From Hominisplanchenecus_A murintestinalis (lineage in GTDB: Bacteria > Bacillota > Clostridia > Lachnospirales > Lachnospiraceae): 64,000 nucleotides of DNA. Below the pieces are notes generated by a model. The model saw only the letters and a list, made by a program, of their open reading frames with translations. It had not been told where the DNA came from and did no database searches. Positions 34,631 through 42,904 of this stretch are shown here, piece after piece. The position numbers were made by a program, and so were the translations under genes. Each line of letters opens with the position of its first letter. Position 1 is the stretch's first letter. The stretch spans positions 1 to 64,000 of the forward strand of contig NZ_CALPCM010000006.1 in NCBI RefSeq assembly GCF_943193015.1. Reading direction: 5' to 3'.

Positions 34631-34660
34631 GAAAACCCTTGCCAATACAAGGGTTTTCCT
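34631..34660 (+). terminator. Terminator that also carries the rpsJ promoter -35
   Basis: GAAAACCCTTG (34631-34641) pairs perfectly with CAAGGGTTTTC (34648-34658) around CCAATA, followed by CTTTATAAT. It ends the frameshifted gene's transcript. The -35 hexamer of the ribosomal operon promoter lies inside the same hairpin. Confidence 0.8.
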
Positions 34661-34667
34661 TTATAAT
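34639..34667 (+). promoter_or_regulatory. Promoter of the S10-spc ribosomal operon
   Basis: TTGCCA (34639-34644), a 17-bp spacer and a perfect TATAAT (34662-34667). It is embedded in the preceding terminator. The predicted start near 34674 leaves a leader of about 225 nt before rpsJ. Confidence 0.8.
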
Positions 34668-34673
34668 CAAGAC

Positions 34674-34898
34674 GTTGTGACCTTGATAGCGTAGAAGCGT
34701 GAGGTTGCTGCGGATCGAAAACCGCAGGTTTTCCGTGGAGCGAATGTCAAGTTATGAAACTGGCGACAAGTCACTGTACAATATAACTGCCCGGCAAAGC
34801 CCGGGAACAACGTGTAGTATCTCATGATACACACGGGAGAGTGTGCAGTCACCGCTTGTCGTACTGAAATCAAGTGCGAATAGGAGGCGACTTTTTTT
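34674..34898 (+). promoter_or_regulatory. Structured rpsJ (S10) leader RNA
   Basis: The leader holds a hairpin CCCGG/CCGGG (34790-34794 with 34801-34805) and a hairpin GTGT-A-GTATC/GATACACAC (34812-34834). A closing helix CGACAAG/CTTGTCG (34764-34770 with 34855-34861) encloses both. This is the position of autoregulatory L4-binding leaders in other bacteria; I cannot show L4 binding from sequence. The ribosome-binding site TAGGAGGCGAC follows just before rpsJ. Confidence 0.5.
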
Positions 34899-35216
34899 AT
34901 GGCAAGTCAAGTAATGCGTATCACATTGAAGGCATATGATCATCAGCTGATTGATGCATCTGCTAAGAAAATCATTGAAACTGTAAAGAAAAACGGTTCA
35001 AAGGTGAGCGGACCGGTACCCCTTCCGACAAAGAAAGAGGTTATCACGATTCTGAGGGCTGTACACAAGTACAAAGACTCCAGAGAGCAGTTCGAGCAGA
35101 GAACACATAAGAGACTGATTGACATTATGACGCCAACGCAGAAGACGGTGGATGCACTGTCAAGGCTGGAAATGCCGGCCGGCGTTTACATCGACATCAA
35201 GATGAAGACCAAATAG
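34899..35216 (+). CDS. rpsJ: Ribosomal protein S10
   Basis: A 105-residue 30S head protein that also acts in transcription antitermination as NusE. The family blocks RITLKAYDHQLIDASAKKI, GPVPLPTK and KRLIDIMTPTQKTVDALSRLEMPAGVYIDIK are all present. It is the first gene of the operon, after a long structured leader. The 147-bp gap to rplC contains complementary ATCCTA (35241-35246) and TAGGAT (35296-35301). Confidence 0.97.
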   Translation: MASQVMRITLKAYDHQLIDASAKKIIETVKKNGSKVSGPVPLPTKKEVITILRAVHKYKDSREQFEQRTHKRLIDIMTPTQKTVDALSRLEMPAGVYIDIKMKTK

Positions 35217-35363
35217 GCAGCATCGCAAGAATGAAATTATCCTAAAAGGTTGATATAGAAGTAACGATATGTTCCACTTATATTAACTGTTTGACTAGGA
35301 TGATTTGGTGCAGTTCAATTTCCGAGCGGGCCAAATCCGCTGTAGAAAAACAGGAGGTAAATC

Positions 35364-35999
35364 ATGAAGAAAGCAATTTTAGCTACGAAAGTCGGAATGA
35401 CTCAAATCTTCAATGAGGACGGAGTTCTCACTCCCGTAACCGTACTCCAGGCAGGACCGTGTGTAGTGACACAGGTAAAGACAGTAGAGAATGACGGTTA
35501 CAGTGCAGTTCAGGTAGGCTTTGTTGACAAGAGAGAAAAACTGGTGAACAAGCCGCTGAAAGGACATTTTGACAAAGCAGGGGTTTCCTACAAGAGATAT
35601 GTAAGGGAGTTCAAGCTTGAGGACGCAGAAGGATATGCAGTAGCACAGGAAATCAAAGCCGATGTTTTCACGGCAGGAGATAAGATTGACGCGACTGCCA
35701 TTTCAAAAGGTAAAGGTTTCCAGGGCGCCATCAAGAGACATGGACAGTCCAGAGGACCTATGACTCATGGTTCCAAGTTCCACCGCCATGCAGGTTCTAA
35801 CGGTTCGGCTTCTGACCCAAGTAAGGTATTTAAGGGCAAGAAAATGCCTGGCCAGATGGGAAATAAGCAGGTTACTATCCAGAATCTTGAGGTAGTAAAA
35901 GTGGATGCTGAGAACAATCTTCTCTTAGTAAAGGGCGCAGTACCGGGACCTAAGAAATCTTTAGTAAAGATTAAAGAAAGCGTAAAGTCCGGTAAATAG
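35364..35999 (+). CDS. rplC: Ribosomal protein L3
   Basis: A 211-residue early-assembly 50S protein that contacts the 3' end of 23S rRNA near the peptidyl-transferase centre. The N-terminal AILATKVGMTQIF and the loop KFHRHAGSNGSASDPSKVFKGKKMPGQMG, which reaches into the ribosome core, are typical. It follows AGGAGG and has a 26-bp gap to rplD. Confidence 0.97.
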   Translation: MKKAILATKVGMTQIFNEDGVLTPVTVLQAGPCVVTQVKTVENDGYSAVQVGFVDKREKLVNKPLKGHFDKAGVSYKRYVREFKLEDAEGYAVAQEIKADVFTAGDKIDATAISKGKGFQGAIKRHGQSRGPMTHGSKFHRHAGSNGSASDPSKVFKGKKMPGQMGNKQVTIQNLEVVKVDAENNLLLVKGAVPGPKKSLVKIKESVKSGK

Positions 36000-36025
36000 G
36001 ATTTTGTGGAAGGAGGAACATACAG

Positions 36026-36646
36026 ATGGCAAACGTATCTGTTTACAATATGGAAGGCAAAGAAGTTGGCACGATTGAGCTGAATGATGCTGTATTCGGT
36101 GTAAAAGTAAATGAACATCTGGTACACATGGCAGTTGTAAGCCAGCTTGCAAACAAACGTCAGGGAACACAGAAAGCCAAGACCCGTTCCGAAGTTTCCG
36201 GCGGCGGAAGAAAGCCGTGGAGACAGAAAGGAACCGGCCATGCAAGGCAGGGTTCAACAAGGGCGCCGCAGTGGACAGGCGGTGGAACCGTATTCGCTCC
36301 GGTACCAAGGGATTATTCCTTCAAGATGAATAAGAAAGAAAAAAGGTTCGCGCTGAAATCTGCCCTGACTTCAAGAGTCCAGGAAAACAAGATTTTCGTC
36401 CTGGATGAGCTGAGCCTTACCGAGATTAAGACAAAAGCAATGAAGGGCGTACTGGACAGCCTGAATGTCCAAAAAGCGCTGGTTGTCACGAAGGAAGCAG
36501 ACCAGACGGTAGCACTGTCAGCAAGGAACCTGCCGGATGTCAAGACAGCCCACACAGGAACAATTAACGTATATGATATTTTGAAATATAACACTCTTGT
36601 CCTGACAAAGGACGCTGTGGCAGCAATTGAGGAGGTGTACGCATAA
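36026..36646 (+). CDS. rplD: Ribosomal protein L4
   Basis: A 206-residue 50S protein with the extended tunnel loop RSEVSGGGRKPWRQKGTGHARQGSTRAPQWTGGG (about residues 53-86), where macrolide-resistance mutations arise in other species. In several bacteria L4 represses this operon through the S10 leader. The stop overlaps the rplW ATG by one base. Confidence 0.97.
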   Translation: MANVSVYNMEGKEVGTIELNDAVFGVKVNEHLVHMAVVSQLANKRQGTQKAKTRSEVSGGGRKPWRQKGTGHARQGSTRAPQWTGGGTVFAPVPRDYSFKMNKKEKRFALKSALTSRVQENKIFVLDELSLTEIKTKAMKGVLDSLNVQKALVVTKEADQTVALSARNLPDVKTAHTGTINVYDILKYNTLVLTKDAVAAIEEVYA

Positions 36647-36945
36647 TGGCAGCAATTCAGTATTACGACGTAATCCTTAAACCGGTTGTAACGGAAAAGA
36701 GTATGAACGCTATGGCTGAGAAGAAATATACCTTCTTAGTACACCCGGAAGCAACAAAGAGCCAGATCAAAGAAGCCGTTGAAAAAATGTTTGAGGGCAC
36801 AAAGGTAAAAAGCGTAAATACCATGAACCTTGACGGTAAGAAGAAAAGACGCGGCATGGTTTACGGAAGGACAGCAAAAACGAAAAAAGCTATCGTGGCT
36901 CTGACAGAGGAAAGCAAGGAAATCGAAATTTTCGAGGGACTGTAA
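36646..36945 (+). CDS. rplW: Ribosomal protein L23
   Basis: A 99-residue protein at the polypeptide exit of the 50S subunit, docking site for trigger factor and SRP. The conserved VILKPVVTEKSMN and AVEKMFEGTKVKSVNTMN blocks are present. It is coupled to rplD through TAATG. A 90-bp gap to rplB follows, longer than most in the operon, with no clear motif. Confidence 0.96.
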   Translation: MAAIQYYDVILKPVVTEKSMNAMAEKKYTFLVHPEATKSQIKEAVEKMFEGTKVKSVNTMNLDGKKKRRGMVYGRTAKTKKAIVALTEESKEIEIFEGL

Positions 36946-37035
36946 GATTTTCCTCAAACCATACGCAGACAAGCGTGACAATAAATGTGAAACGTCCTCC
37001 TGTTACAGGGCAGGGCGGCGAAAGGAGAAAGAATC

Positions 37036-37881
37036 ATGGGAATTAAGACATATAAACCATATACACCTTCCCGGAGACAGATGAGTGGTTCTGATTTTTC
37101 AGAAATCACAAAGAAAGCGCCGGAGAAGAGCCTGGTAGTATCCCTTCAGAAAAACTCTGGACGTAACAACCAGGGTAAGATTACGGTAAGACACCGCGGG
37201 GGCGGCTCCAGAAGAAAGTACAGACTGGTGGATTTCAAAAGGAAGAAAGACGGAATCCAGGCTAATGTCCTTGCGATTGAGTACGATCCGAACAGAACAG
37301 CAAATATCGCGCTGATCTGCTATGCAGACGGCGAGAAATCCTATATACTGGCGCCGGCCGGACTGAAAGTCGGCATGAAGATTATGAATGGGCCGGAAGC
37401 CGAGGTAAGGCTTGGAAACTGCCTGCCATTATCAGAGATTCCAGTCGGTACTCTGATTCATAACATTGAGCTGTATCCGGGAAAAGGCGGACAGATGGTT
37501 CGTTCCGCAGGAAACTCCGCGCAGCTTATGGCAAAGGAAGGCAAGTATGCGACGCTTCGTCTGCCGTCAGGCGAGATGAGGATGGTTCCTGTTGTATGCC
37601 GCGCGACAATCGGTACAGTAGGAAACGCAGACCACAACCTGATTAATATCGGTAAGGCCGGAAGAAAGCGCCATATGGGTATCAGACCTACTGTCCGCGG
37701 TTCCGTCATGAACCCCAACGACCATCCACACGGAGGTGGTGAAGGTAAGACAGGTATCGGACGTCCGGGTCCATGCACACCTTGGGGCAAACCTGCGCTG
37801 GGCTTAAAGACAAGGAAGAAGAACAAGCAGTCTAATAAGCTTATCGTAAGAAGACGTGACGGTAAGGCGCTGAATAATTAA
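37036..37881 (+). CDS. rplB: Ribosomal protein L2
   Basis: A 281-residue 50S protein next to the peptidyl-transferase centre. The conserved C-terminal loop VMNPNDHPHGGGEGKTGIGRPGPCTPWG holds the universally conserved histidine region. Start ATG follows AAAGGAG. The gap to rpsS is 31 bp. Confidence 0.97.
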   Translation: MGIKTYKPYTPSRRQMSGSDFSEITKKAPEKSLVVSLQKNSGRNNQGKITVRHRGGGSRRKYRLVDFKRKKDGIQANVLAIEYDPNRTANIALICYADGEKSYILAPAGLKVGMKIMNGPEAEVRLGNCLPLSEIPVGTLIHNIELYPGKGGQMVRSAGNSAQLMAKEGKYATLRLPSGEMRMVPVVCRATIGTVGNADHNLINIGKAGRKRHMGIRPTVRGSVMNPNDHPHGGGEGKTGIGRPGPCTPWGKPALGLKTRKKNKQSNKLIVRRRDGKALNN

Positions 37882-37912
37882 ACAATCAGAGATTATAAGG
37901 AGGTTAGAACCT

Positions 37913-38194
37913 ATGGCTCGATCACTGAAAAAAGGACCATTTGCAGATGAAAGCTTACTTAAAAAAGTAGACGCTATGAACGCAGCAGGTGAAAAGCAGG
38001 TTATTAAGACCTGGTCCCGCCGTTCTACAATCTTCCCACAGATGGTTGGACATACAATTGCAGTCCATGACGGCAGAAAGCATGTGCCTGTATATATTAC
38101 AGAGGACATGGTTGGGCACAAGCTTGGAGAGTTCGTTGCAACCAGGACCTACAGGGGACACGGCAAAGACGAGAAGAAATCCGGCGTTCGCTAA
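37913..38194 (+). CDS. rpsS: Ribosomal protein S19
   Basis: A 93-residue 30S head protein in a complex with S13, here with the canonical MARSLKKGPFADESLLKKV N-terminus and GHKLGEFVATRTYRGHGKDEKKSG tail. A 71-bp spacer to rplV includes AAAAAAGGAGG. Confidence 0.97.
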   Translation: MARSLKKGPFADESLLKKVDAMNAAGEKQVIKTWSRRSTIFPQMVGHTIAVHDGRKHVPVYITEDMVGHKLGEFVATRTYRGHGKDEKKSGVR

Positions 38195-38265
38195 CAGACG
38201 GTAAACAGCGCCCTGAGGGGCGCCCCAGACACATGGGGAAATACAGGAAAAAAGGAGGTTTCATC

Positions 38266-38652
38266 ATGGCAAAAGGACATAGATCCCAAATCAAGAGAGA
38301 GAGAAATGCACAGAAGGACACAAGGCCGTCGGCTAAGTTATCTTATGCCAGGGTTTCTGTTCAGAAAGCATGTTTTGTTTTGGATGCCATTAGAGGTAAA
38401 GACGTGCAGACAGCGCTCGGTATTGTGACCTACAATCCGAGATATGCGTCTGAATTAATTGCTAAATTATTAAAGTCAGCGATTGCAAACGCTGAGAATA
38501 ACAATGGGATGGATGCTTCAAATCTTTATGTAGAAGAGTGTTATGCAAACAAAGGTCCTACAATGAAGAGAATCAGACCGAGGGCACAGGGAAGGGCATA
38601 CAGAATCGAAAAGAGGATGAGCCACATCACCATCGTGCTGAATGAAAGATAG
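38266..38652 (+). CDS. rplV: Ribosomal protein L22
   Basis: A 128-residue 50S protein lining the exit tunnel. The conserved core YARVSVQKACFVLDAIRGKDV and the tunnel hairpin KRIRPRAQGRAYRIEKRMSHITIVL are clear. The ATG at 38266 has AAAGGAGG eight bases upstream. The in-frame ATG at 38233 would place that site inside the gene and is rejected. Confidence 0.96.
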   Translation: MAKGHRSQIKRERNAQKDTRPSAKLSYARVSVQKACFVLDAIRGKDVQTALGIVTYNPRYASELIAKLLKSAIANAENNNGMDASNLYVEECYANKGPTMKRIRPRAQGRAYRIEKRMSHITIVLNER

Positions 38653-38662
38653 GAGGTAAAGC

Positions 38663-39319
38663 ATGGGACAGAAAGTTAATCCACACGGCCTGAGAGTCGG
38701 TGTTATTAAGGACTGGGATTCAAAATGGTATGCTGAAGGCTCTTTCGCTGATTTCCTGGTAGAGGACTACAACATCAGGACATACCTGAAGAAGAAATTA
38801 TACAGTGCCGGAGTTTCAAAGATTGAGATTGAGAGAGCTTCTGATAGAGTAAAGGTTATCATCTATACAGCAAAACCGGGCGTAGTAATCGGTAAGGGCG
38901 GCTCTGAAATCGAGAAAGTAAAGGCAGAAGTCCAGAAGTTTACAGATAAGAAATTAATCGTTGATATTAAAGAAGTAAAGAGGCCGGACAGGGATGCCCA
39001 GTTAGTAGCAGAGAATATCGCTTTGCAGCTTGAGAACCGTGTTTCTTTCCGCCGCGCTATGAAGTCTACGATGGGACGTTCCATGAAGGCCGGAGTAAAG
39101 GGTATTAAGACTGCTGTTTCCGGACGTCTCGGCGGCGCTGATATGGCTCGTACAGAGTTCTACAGCGAGGGGACAATTCCTCTTCAGACACTGCGCGCAG
39201 ATATCGACTATGGTTTTGCGGAAGCAGATACCACATATGGAAAGATTGGCGTAAAAGTATGGATCTACAAGGGTGAAGTACTTCCAACGAAAGGACCAAA
39301 GGAAGGGAGCGATAAATAA
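38663..39319 (+). CDS. rpsC: Ribosomal protein S3
   Basis: A 218-residue 30S protein at the mRNA entry tunnel. The KH domain loop PGVVIGKGGSEIEKVKAEVQK and the C-terminal domain with DMARTEFYSEGTIPLQTLRADIDYG are typical. Its stop overlaps the rplP ATG (TAATG). Confidence 0.97.
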   Translation: MGQKVNPHGLRVGVIKDWDSKWYAEGSFADFLVEDYNIRTYLKKKLYSAGVSKIEIERASDRVKVIIYTAKPGVVIGKGGSEIEKVKAEVQKFTDKKLIVDIKEVKRPDRDAQLVAENIALQLENRVSFRRAMKSTMGRSMKAGVKGIKTAVSGRLGGADMARTEFYSEGTIPLQTLRADIDYGFAEADTTYGKIGVKVWIYKGEVLPTKGPKEGSDK

Positions 39320-39756
39320 TGTTAATGCCAAAAAGAGTTAAACGTCGTAAACAGTTCCGTGGTTCCATGGCTGGTAAAGCCACAAGAGGCAACAAGATTA
39401 CCTACGGTGAGTTTGGTCTTGTAGCTACCGAACCATGCTGGATTAAGTCCAACCAGATAGAGGCAGCCCGTGTTGCCATGACACGTTATATCAAGCGTGG
39501 AGGTAAGGTTTGGATTAAGATTTTCCCAGATAAACCAGTAACAGCAAAACCAGCAGAAACTCGAATGGGTTCCGGTAAAGGAACATTAGAGTACTGGGTA
39601 GCAGTTGTAAAACCAGGGCGTGTAATGTTCGAACTTGCAGGCGTACCGGAAGAAACAGCCCGCGAAGCATTACGTCTTGCTATGCACAAATTACCATGTA
39701 AATGCAAGATCGTTTCCCGAGCAGACTTAGAAGGCGGTGATAACAGTGAAAATTAA
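39319..39756 (+). CDS. rplP: Ribosomal protein L16
   Basis: A 145-residue 50S protein near the A site. It begins MLMPKRVKRRKQFRGSMAG and carries GSGKGTLEYWVAVVKPGRVMFEL. It overlaps rpsC by one base and rpmC by eleven. Confidence 0.97.
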   Translation: MLMPKRVKRRKQFRGSMAGKATRGNKITYGEFGLVATEPCWIKSNQIEAARVAMTRYIKRGGKVWIKIFPDKPVTAKPAETRMGSGKGTLEYWVAVVKPGRVMFELAGVPEETAREALRLAMHKLPCKCKIVSRADLEGGDNSEN

Positions 39757-39946
39757 TAAATTCGTAGAAGATTTAAGGACAAAATCAGCTTCGGAGCTGA
39801 ACGAAGAATTAGTAGCTGCTAAGAAGGAACTCTTCAACCTGAGGTTCCAGAACGCAACAAATCAGTTAGATAACACTAGCAGAATCAAAGAAGTTCGCAA
39901 GAACATCGCCCGTATTCAGACAGTTATCTCTGAAAAAGCGGAGTAA
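39746..39946 (+). CDS. rpmC: Ribosomal protein L29
   Basis: A 66-residue helical protein at the exit tunnel rim. The GTG at 39746 is chosen because GGCGGTGA lies six bases upstream and the product then starts MKINKFVEDL, as in relatives; an earlier GTG at 39737 is inside that site. The conserved LKELFNLRFQ-like block appears as KKELFNLRFQNATNQLDN. Confidence 0.93.
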   Translation: MKINKFVEDLRTKSASELNEELVAAKKELFNLRFQNATNQLDNTSRIKEVRKNIARIQTVISEKAE

Positions 39947-39969
39947 TCCCACGAAAGGAGTAAAGGAAC

Positions 39970-40224
39970 GTGGAAAGAAATCTGAGAAAAACCCGTACAG
40001 GCAAGGTAGTCAGCGATAAGATGGACAAAACAATCGTAGTTGCTATCGAAGACCATGTAAAACATCCTCTTTACAAAAAAATCGTGAAGAAGACATATAA
40101 GCTGAAAGCGCATGATGAAAATAACGAGTGCCGCAAAGGCGATACCGTAAAGGTTATGGAAACAAGGCCCCTGTCCAAAGACAAGAGATGGAGACTTGTG
40201 GAAGTCGTAGAGAAAGTTAAATAG
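39970..40224 (+). CDS. rpsQ: Ribosomal protein S17
   Basis: An 84-residue OB-fold 30S protein. It starts with GTG at 39970 after GGAGTAAAGGAAC. The core RKTRTGKVVSDKMDKTIVVAIE and the signature GDTVKVMETRPLSKDKRWRLVEVVE are intact. Confidence 0.95.
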   Translation: MERNLRKTRTGKVVSDKMDKTIVVAIEDHVKHPLYKKIVKKTYKLKAHDENNECRKGDTVKVMETRPLSKDKRWRLVEVVEKVK

Positions 40225-40243
40225 TATAAGGAGGTATATCAGC

Positions 40244-40612
40244 ATGATCCAGCAGGAGAGCAGACTGAAGGTAGCTGATAACACTGGGGCAAAAGAGATT
40301 CTCTGCATCAGGGTTATAGGCGGTTCTACCAGAAGATATGCAAACATTGGCGATACAATCGTTGCTACGGTTAAAGATGCAACACCAGGCGGTGTTGTAA
40401 AAAAGGGTGACATTGTAAAAGCTGTGGTAGTTCGTACAGTAAAGGGTGCACGCCGTAAAGACGGTTCTTATATTAGATTCGATGAAAATGCTGCTGTTAT
40501 TATCAAAGATGACAAGACTCCGAGAGGAACACGTATCTTTGGGCCGGTAGCCAGAGAGCTTCGTGAAAAACAGTTTATGAAGATTGTTTCACTTGCTCCG
40601 GAAGTATTATAG
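40244..40612 (+). CDS. rplN: Ribosomal protein L14
   Basis: A 122-residue 50S protein at the subunit interface that forms bridge B8 and contacts L19. The N-terminal MIQQESRLKVADNTGAKEILCIRVIGGS and the GSYIRFDENAAVIIKDDKTPRGTRIFGPVARELR block identify it clearly. Confidence 0.97.
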   Translation: MIQQESRLKVADNTGAKEILCIRVIGGSTRRYANIGDTIVATVKDATPGGVVKKGDIVKAVVVRTVKGARRKDGSYIRFDENAAVIIKDDKTPRGTRIFGPVARELREKQFMKIVSLAPEVL

Positions 40613-40622
40613 GAGGTACTTT

Positions 40623-40934
40623 ATGTCAGCTATGAAAATCAAAAAAGGTGATAACGTACAGGTAATCGCCGGGAAAGATAAAGGCAAAGAAGGCAAAGTA
40701 ATCGCTGTTGACACAAAGAACCACAGAGTTCTGGTTGAGGGTGTGAGCATGGTTACGAAGCACACGAAGCCGTCTGCCGCAAACCAGCAGGGCGGTATCG
40801 TGAACAAAGAAGCGTACATTGCTATTTCAAACGTGATGCTGCTGCACAAAGGCAAAATTACAAGAGTGGGCTTCAAGATGGATGGCGATAAAAAAGTTCG
40901 CTATGCGAAAGCAACAGGCGAAGTTATCGATTAA
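40623..40934 (+). CDS. rplX: Ribosomal protein L24
   Basis: A 103-residue 50S assembly initiator with a KOW motif near its start (KKGDNVQVIAGKDKGKEGKVIAV). The ATG at 40623 follows AGGAGGTAC. An in-frame ATG at 40584 lies inside rplN and is rejected. Confidence 0.96.
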   Translation: MSAMKIKKGDNVQVIAGKDKGKEGKVIAVDTKNHRVLVEGVSMVTKHTKPSAANQQGGIVNKEAYIAISNVMLLHKGKITRVGFKMDGDKKVRYAKATGEVID

Positions 40935-40960
40935 TATTGAGAGAGAGGAGGTCGCACAAG

Positions 40961-41500
40961 TTGAGTAGACTGAAAGAGATTTACAAGAATGAAATCGTAG
41001 ATGCTATGATGAAGAAATTTGAATATAAAAATGTGATGGAAGTTCCGAAGCTTGATAAAGTGGTTGTCAACATGGGTGTCGGCGAGGCAAAAGACAATGC
41101 TAAGGCGCTGGAGTCAGCCGTTAAAGACATGGAAACCGTTACAGGCCAGAAGGCAGTACTCACAAAGGCTAAAAAATCTGTGGCTAACTTCAAAATCAGG
41201 GAAGGAATGGCCATTGGATGCAAGGTGACACTGCGCGGGGAAAGAATGTACGAGTTTGTTGACCGTCTGATTAACCTGGCGCTGCCGCGTGTGCGTGATT
41301 TCAGAGGCGTGAATCCTAACGCATTTGACGGAAGAGGAAACTACGCTCTGGGTATCAAAGAGCAGCTCATTTTCCCGGAAATTGAGTATGACAAGATTGA
41401 CAAGGTCAGAGGTATGGACGTAATCTTCGTTACTACCGCAAAGACTGACGAAGAAGCCAGAGAGTTGTTGACACAGTTTAATATGCCGTTTACGAAATAG
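40961..41500 (+). CDS. rplE: Ribosomal protein L5
   Basis: A 179-residue 5S-rRNA-binding 50S protein. It starts with TTG at 40961, behind GAGGAGG. This gives the usual length and the MSRLKEIYKNEI N-terminus, whereas the upstream ATG at 40937 precedes the ribosome-binding site. The blocks RDFRGVNPNAFDGRGNYALGIKEQLIFPEI are conserved. Confidence 0.95.
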   Translation: MSRLKEIYKNEIVDAMMKKFEYKNVMEVPKLDKVVVNMGVGEAKDNAKALESAVKDMETVTGQKAVLTKAKKSVANFKIREGMAIGCKVTLRGERMYEFVDRLINLALPRVRDFRGVNPNAFDGRGNYALGIKEQLIFPEIEYDKIDKVRGMDVIFVTTAKTDEEARELLTQFNMPFTK

Positions 41501-41516
41501 TTAGGAGGGAAATTTC

Positions 41517-41702
41517 ATGGCTAAGACAGCAATGAAAATCAAGCAGCAGCGCAAACAGAAATTCTCCACAAGAGAGTACAGCCGCTGTAAAATCTGTGGT
41601 CGTCCACATGCATATTTAAGAAAATACGGAATCTGCAGGATCTGCTTCCGTGAATTAGCATACAAAGGCCAGATTCCAGGAGTAAAGAAAGCTTCTTGGT
41701 GA
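41517..41702 (+). CDS. rpsN: Ribosomal protein S14, zinc-binding type
   Basis: A 61-residue type Z S14 with Cys24-X2-Cys27 and Cys40-X2-Cys43 (CKICGRPHAYLRKYGICRIC) binding one zinc. It belongs to the 30S head. It is followed by a 152-bp structured spacer, by far the longest gap inside the spc part of the operon. Confidence 0.96.
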   Translation: MAKTAMKIKQQRKQKFSTREYSRCKICGRPHAYLRKYGICRICFRELAYKGQIPGVKKASW

Positions 41703-41854
41703 CCGAAAGCACTTGGTGAAAGCAAGCCGTCAGGCGCGGCTTGAGGTTCGTGCGAGGCCGTTCCCGAATCTTAGTAAGCACAAGTTAAAAGCGCAGTGCG
41801 AACTTAGCTGAGGGAACATACCGAAGGAATTAATTATAAAAGGAGGCAAACCAA
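41703..41854 (+). other. Structured spacer between rpsN and rpsH
   Basis: The spacer holds a perfect 7-bp hairpin (41723-41729 with 41737-41743). Two crossing helices follow: GTTCG (41746-41750) with CGAAC (41799-41803), and GTTCCC (41760-41765) with GGGAAC (41812-41817). They could be alternative structures or a pseudoknot. It ends before the AAAAGGAGG of rpsH. It may be an inserted repeat or an RNA regulator. Confidence 0.5.
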
Positions 41855-42256
41855 ATGACAATGAGCGATCCAATTGCAGATATGCTTACAAGAATCCGTA
41901 ATGCAAACACTGCAAAACATGATACAGTAGATGTACCGGCTTCTAAAATGAAGATTGCCATCGCAAACATTCTTTTAGACGAAGGTTATATCAGCAAATA
42001 CGACCTTGTCGAAGAAGGAAACTTCCAGACAATCCGTATCGAATTAAAATATGGCGCAGATAAGAATGAGAGAATCATCACCGGGCTGAAGAGAATCTCC
42101 AAACCGGGACTGCGTGTATACGCAAACAGAGAAGAACTGCCGAAAGTTCTTGGAGGACTGGGCGTGGCAATCATCTCTACAAACCAGGGCGTTATCACAG
42201 ACAAAGAGGCGCGTAAGCTCCAGGTAGGCGGAGAAGTATTAGCGTTTGTTTGGTAG
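41855..42256 (+). CDS. rpsH: Ribosomal protein S8
   Basis: A 133-residue central-domain 30S protein. MSDPIADMLTRIRNA at the start and GVITDKEARKLQVGGEVLAFVW at the end are canonical. In enterobacteria S8 represses the spc operon by binding mRNA; whether the upstream structured spacer plays that role here is unknown. The gap to rplF is 91 bp and contains GAAAGGA/TCCTTTC (42299-42305 with 42313-42319). Confidence 0.97.
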   Translation: MTMSDPIADMLTRIRNANTAKHDTVDVPASKMKIAIANILLDEGYISKYDLVEEGNFQTIRIELKYGADKNERIITGLKRISKPGLRVYANREELPKVLGGLGVAIISTNQGVITDKEARKLQVGGEVLAFVW

Positions 42257-42347
42257 AAACTTTAGTGAAAACTAAAACCAAACAAGTTACTGAAAACAGA
42301 AAGGACACCCGTTCCTTTCCGAAAATCTAAGTAAGGAGGACATGGAA

Positions 42348-42887
42348 ATGTCACGTATCGGAAGAATGCCGGTAGCAATCCCCGCAGGCGTTACTGTTGA
42401 GATTGCAGAGGGAAATGTAGTTACTGTGAAAGGCAGTAAAGGAACTCTTGTAAGAGAGCTTCCAAAGGAAATGGACATTAAGATGGAAGACGGTCATGTA
42501 ATCGTAACAAGACCGAATGATTTGAAGAAAATGAAATCTTTACACGGCCTGACCAGGACGCTGATCCACAACATGGTAGTTGGTGTGAGCGAGGGTTATA
42601 CCAAGACACTGGAAGTAAACGGCGTAGGTTACAAAGCTGCAAAGCAGGGCAAGAAATTAGTATTATCTCTTGGCTATTCACATCCTGTAGAGATGGAAGA
42701 CCCGGAAGGGCTTGAAACTACAGTGGATGGCAACAAGATTATTGTAAAAGGTATCAGTAAAGAAAAAGTTGGCCAATACGCAGCGGAAATCAGAGAGAAG
42801 AGAAAACCGGAGCCATATAAAGGCAAAGGTATCAAGTATGATGATGAAGTTATCAGACGTAAAGTTGGTAAGACTGGTAAGAAATAA
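42348..42887 (+). CDS. rplF: Ribosomal protein L6
   Basis: A 179-residue 50S protein near the factor-binding site. It starts MSRIGRMPVAIPAGV at 42348, eight bases after AAGGAGG; an ATG at 42342 is too close to that site. The C-terminal signature EIREKRKPEPYKGKGIKYDDEVIRRKVGKTGKK is complete. Confidence 0.97.
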   Translation: MSRIGRMPVAIPAGVTVEIAEGNVVTVKGSKGTLVRELPKEMDIKMEDGHVIVTRPNDLKKMKSLHGLTRTLIHNMVVGVSEGYTKTLEVNGVGYKAAKQGKKLVLSLGYSHPVEMEDPEGLETTVDGNKIIVKGISKEKVGQYAAEIREKRKPEPYKGKGIKYDDEVIRRKVGKTGKK

Positions 42888-42904
42888 TTAAGGAGAGTGT
42901 AAAG

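Noticed and set aside
41511..41700. Truncation of S14 (61 residues)
   Set aside because: This is the normal length of the zinc-binding type, with all four cysteines present.
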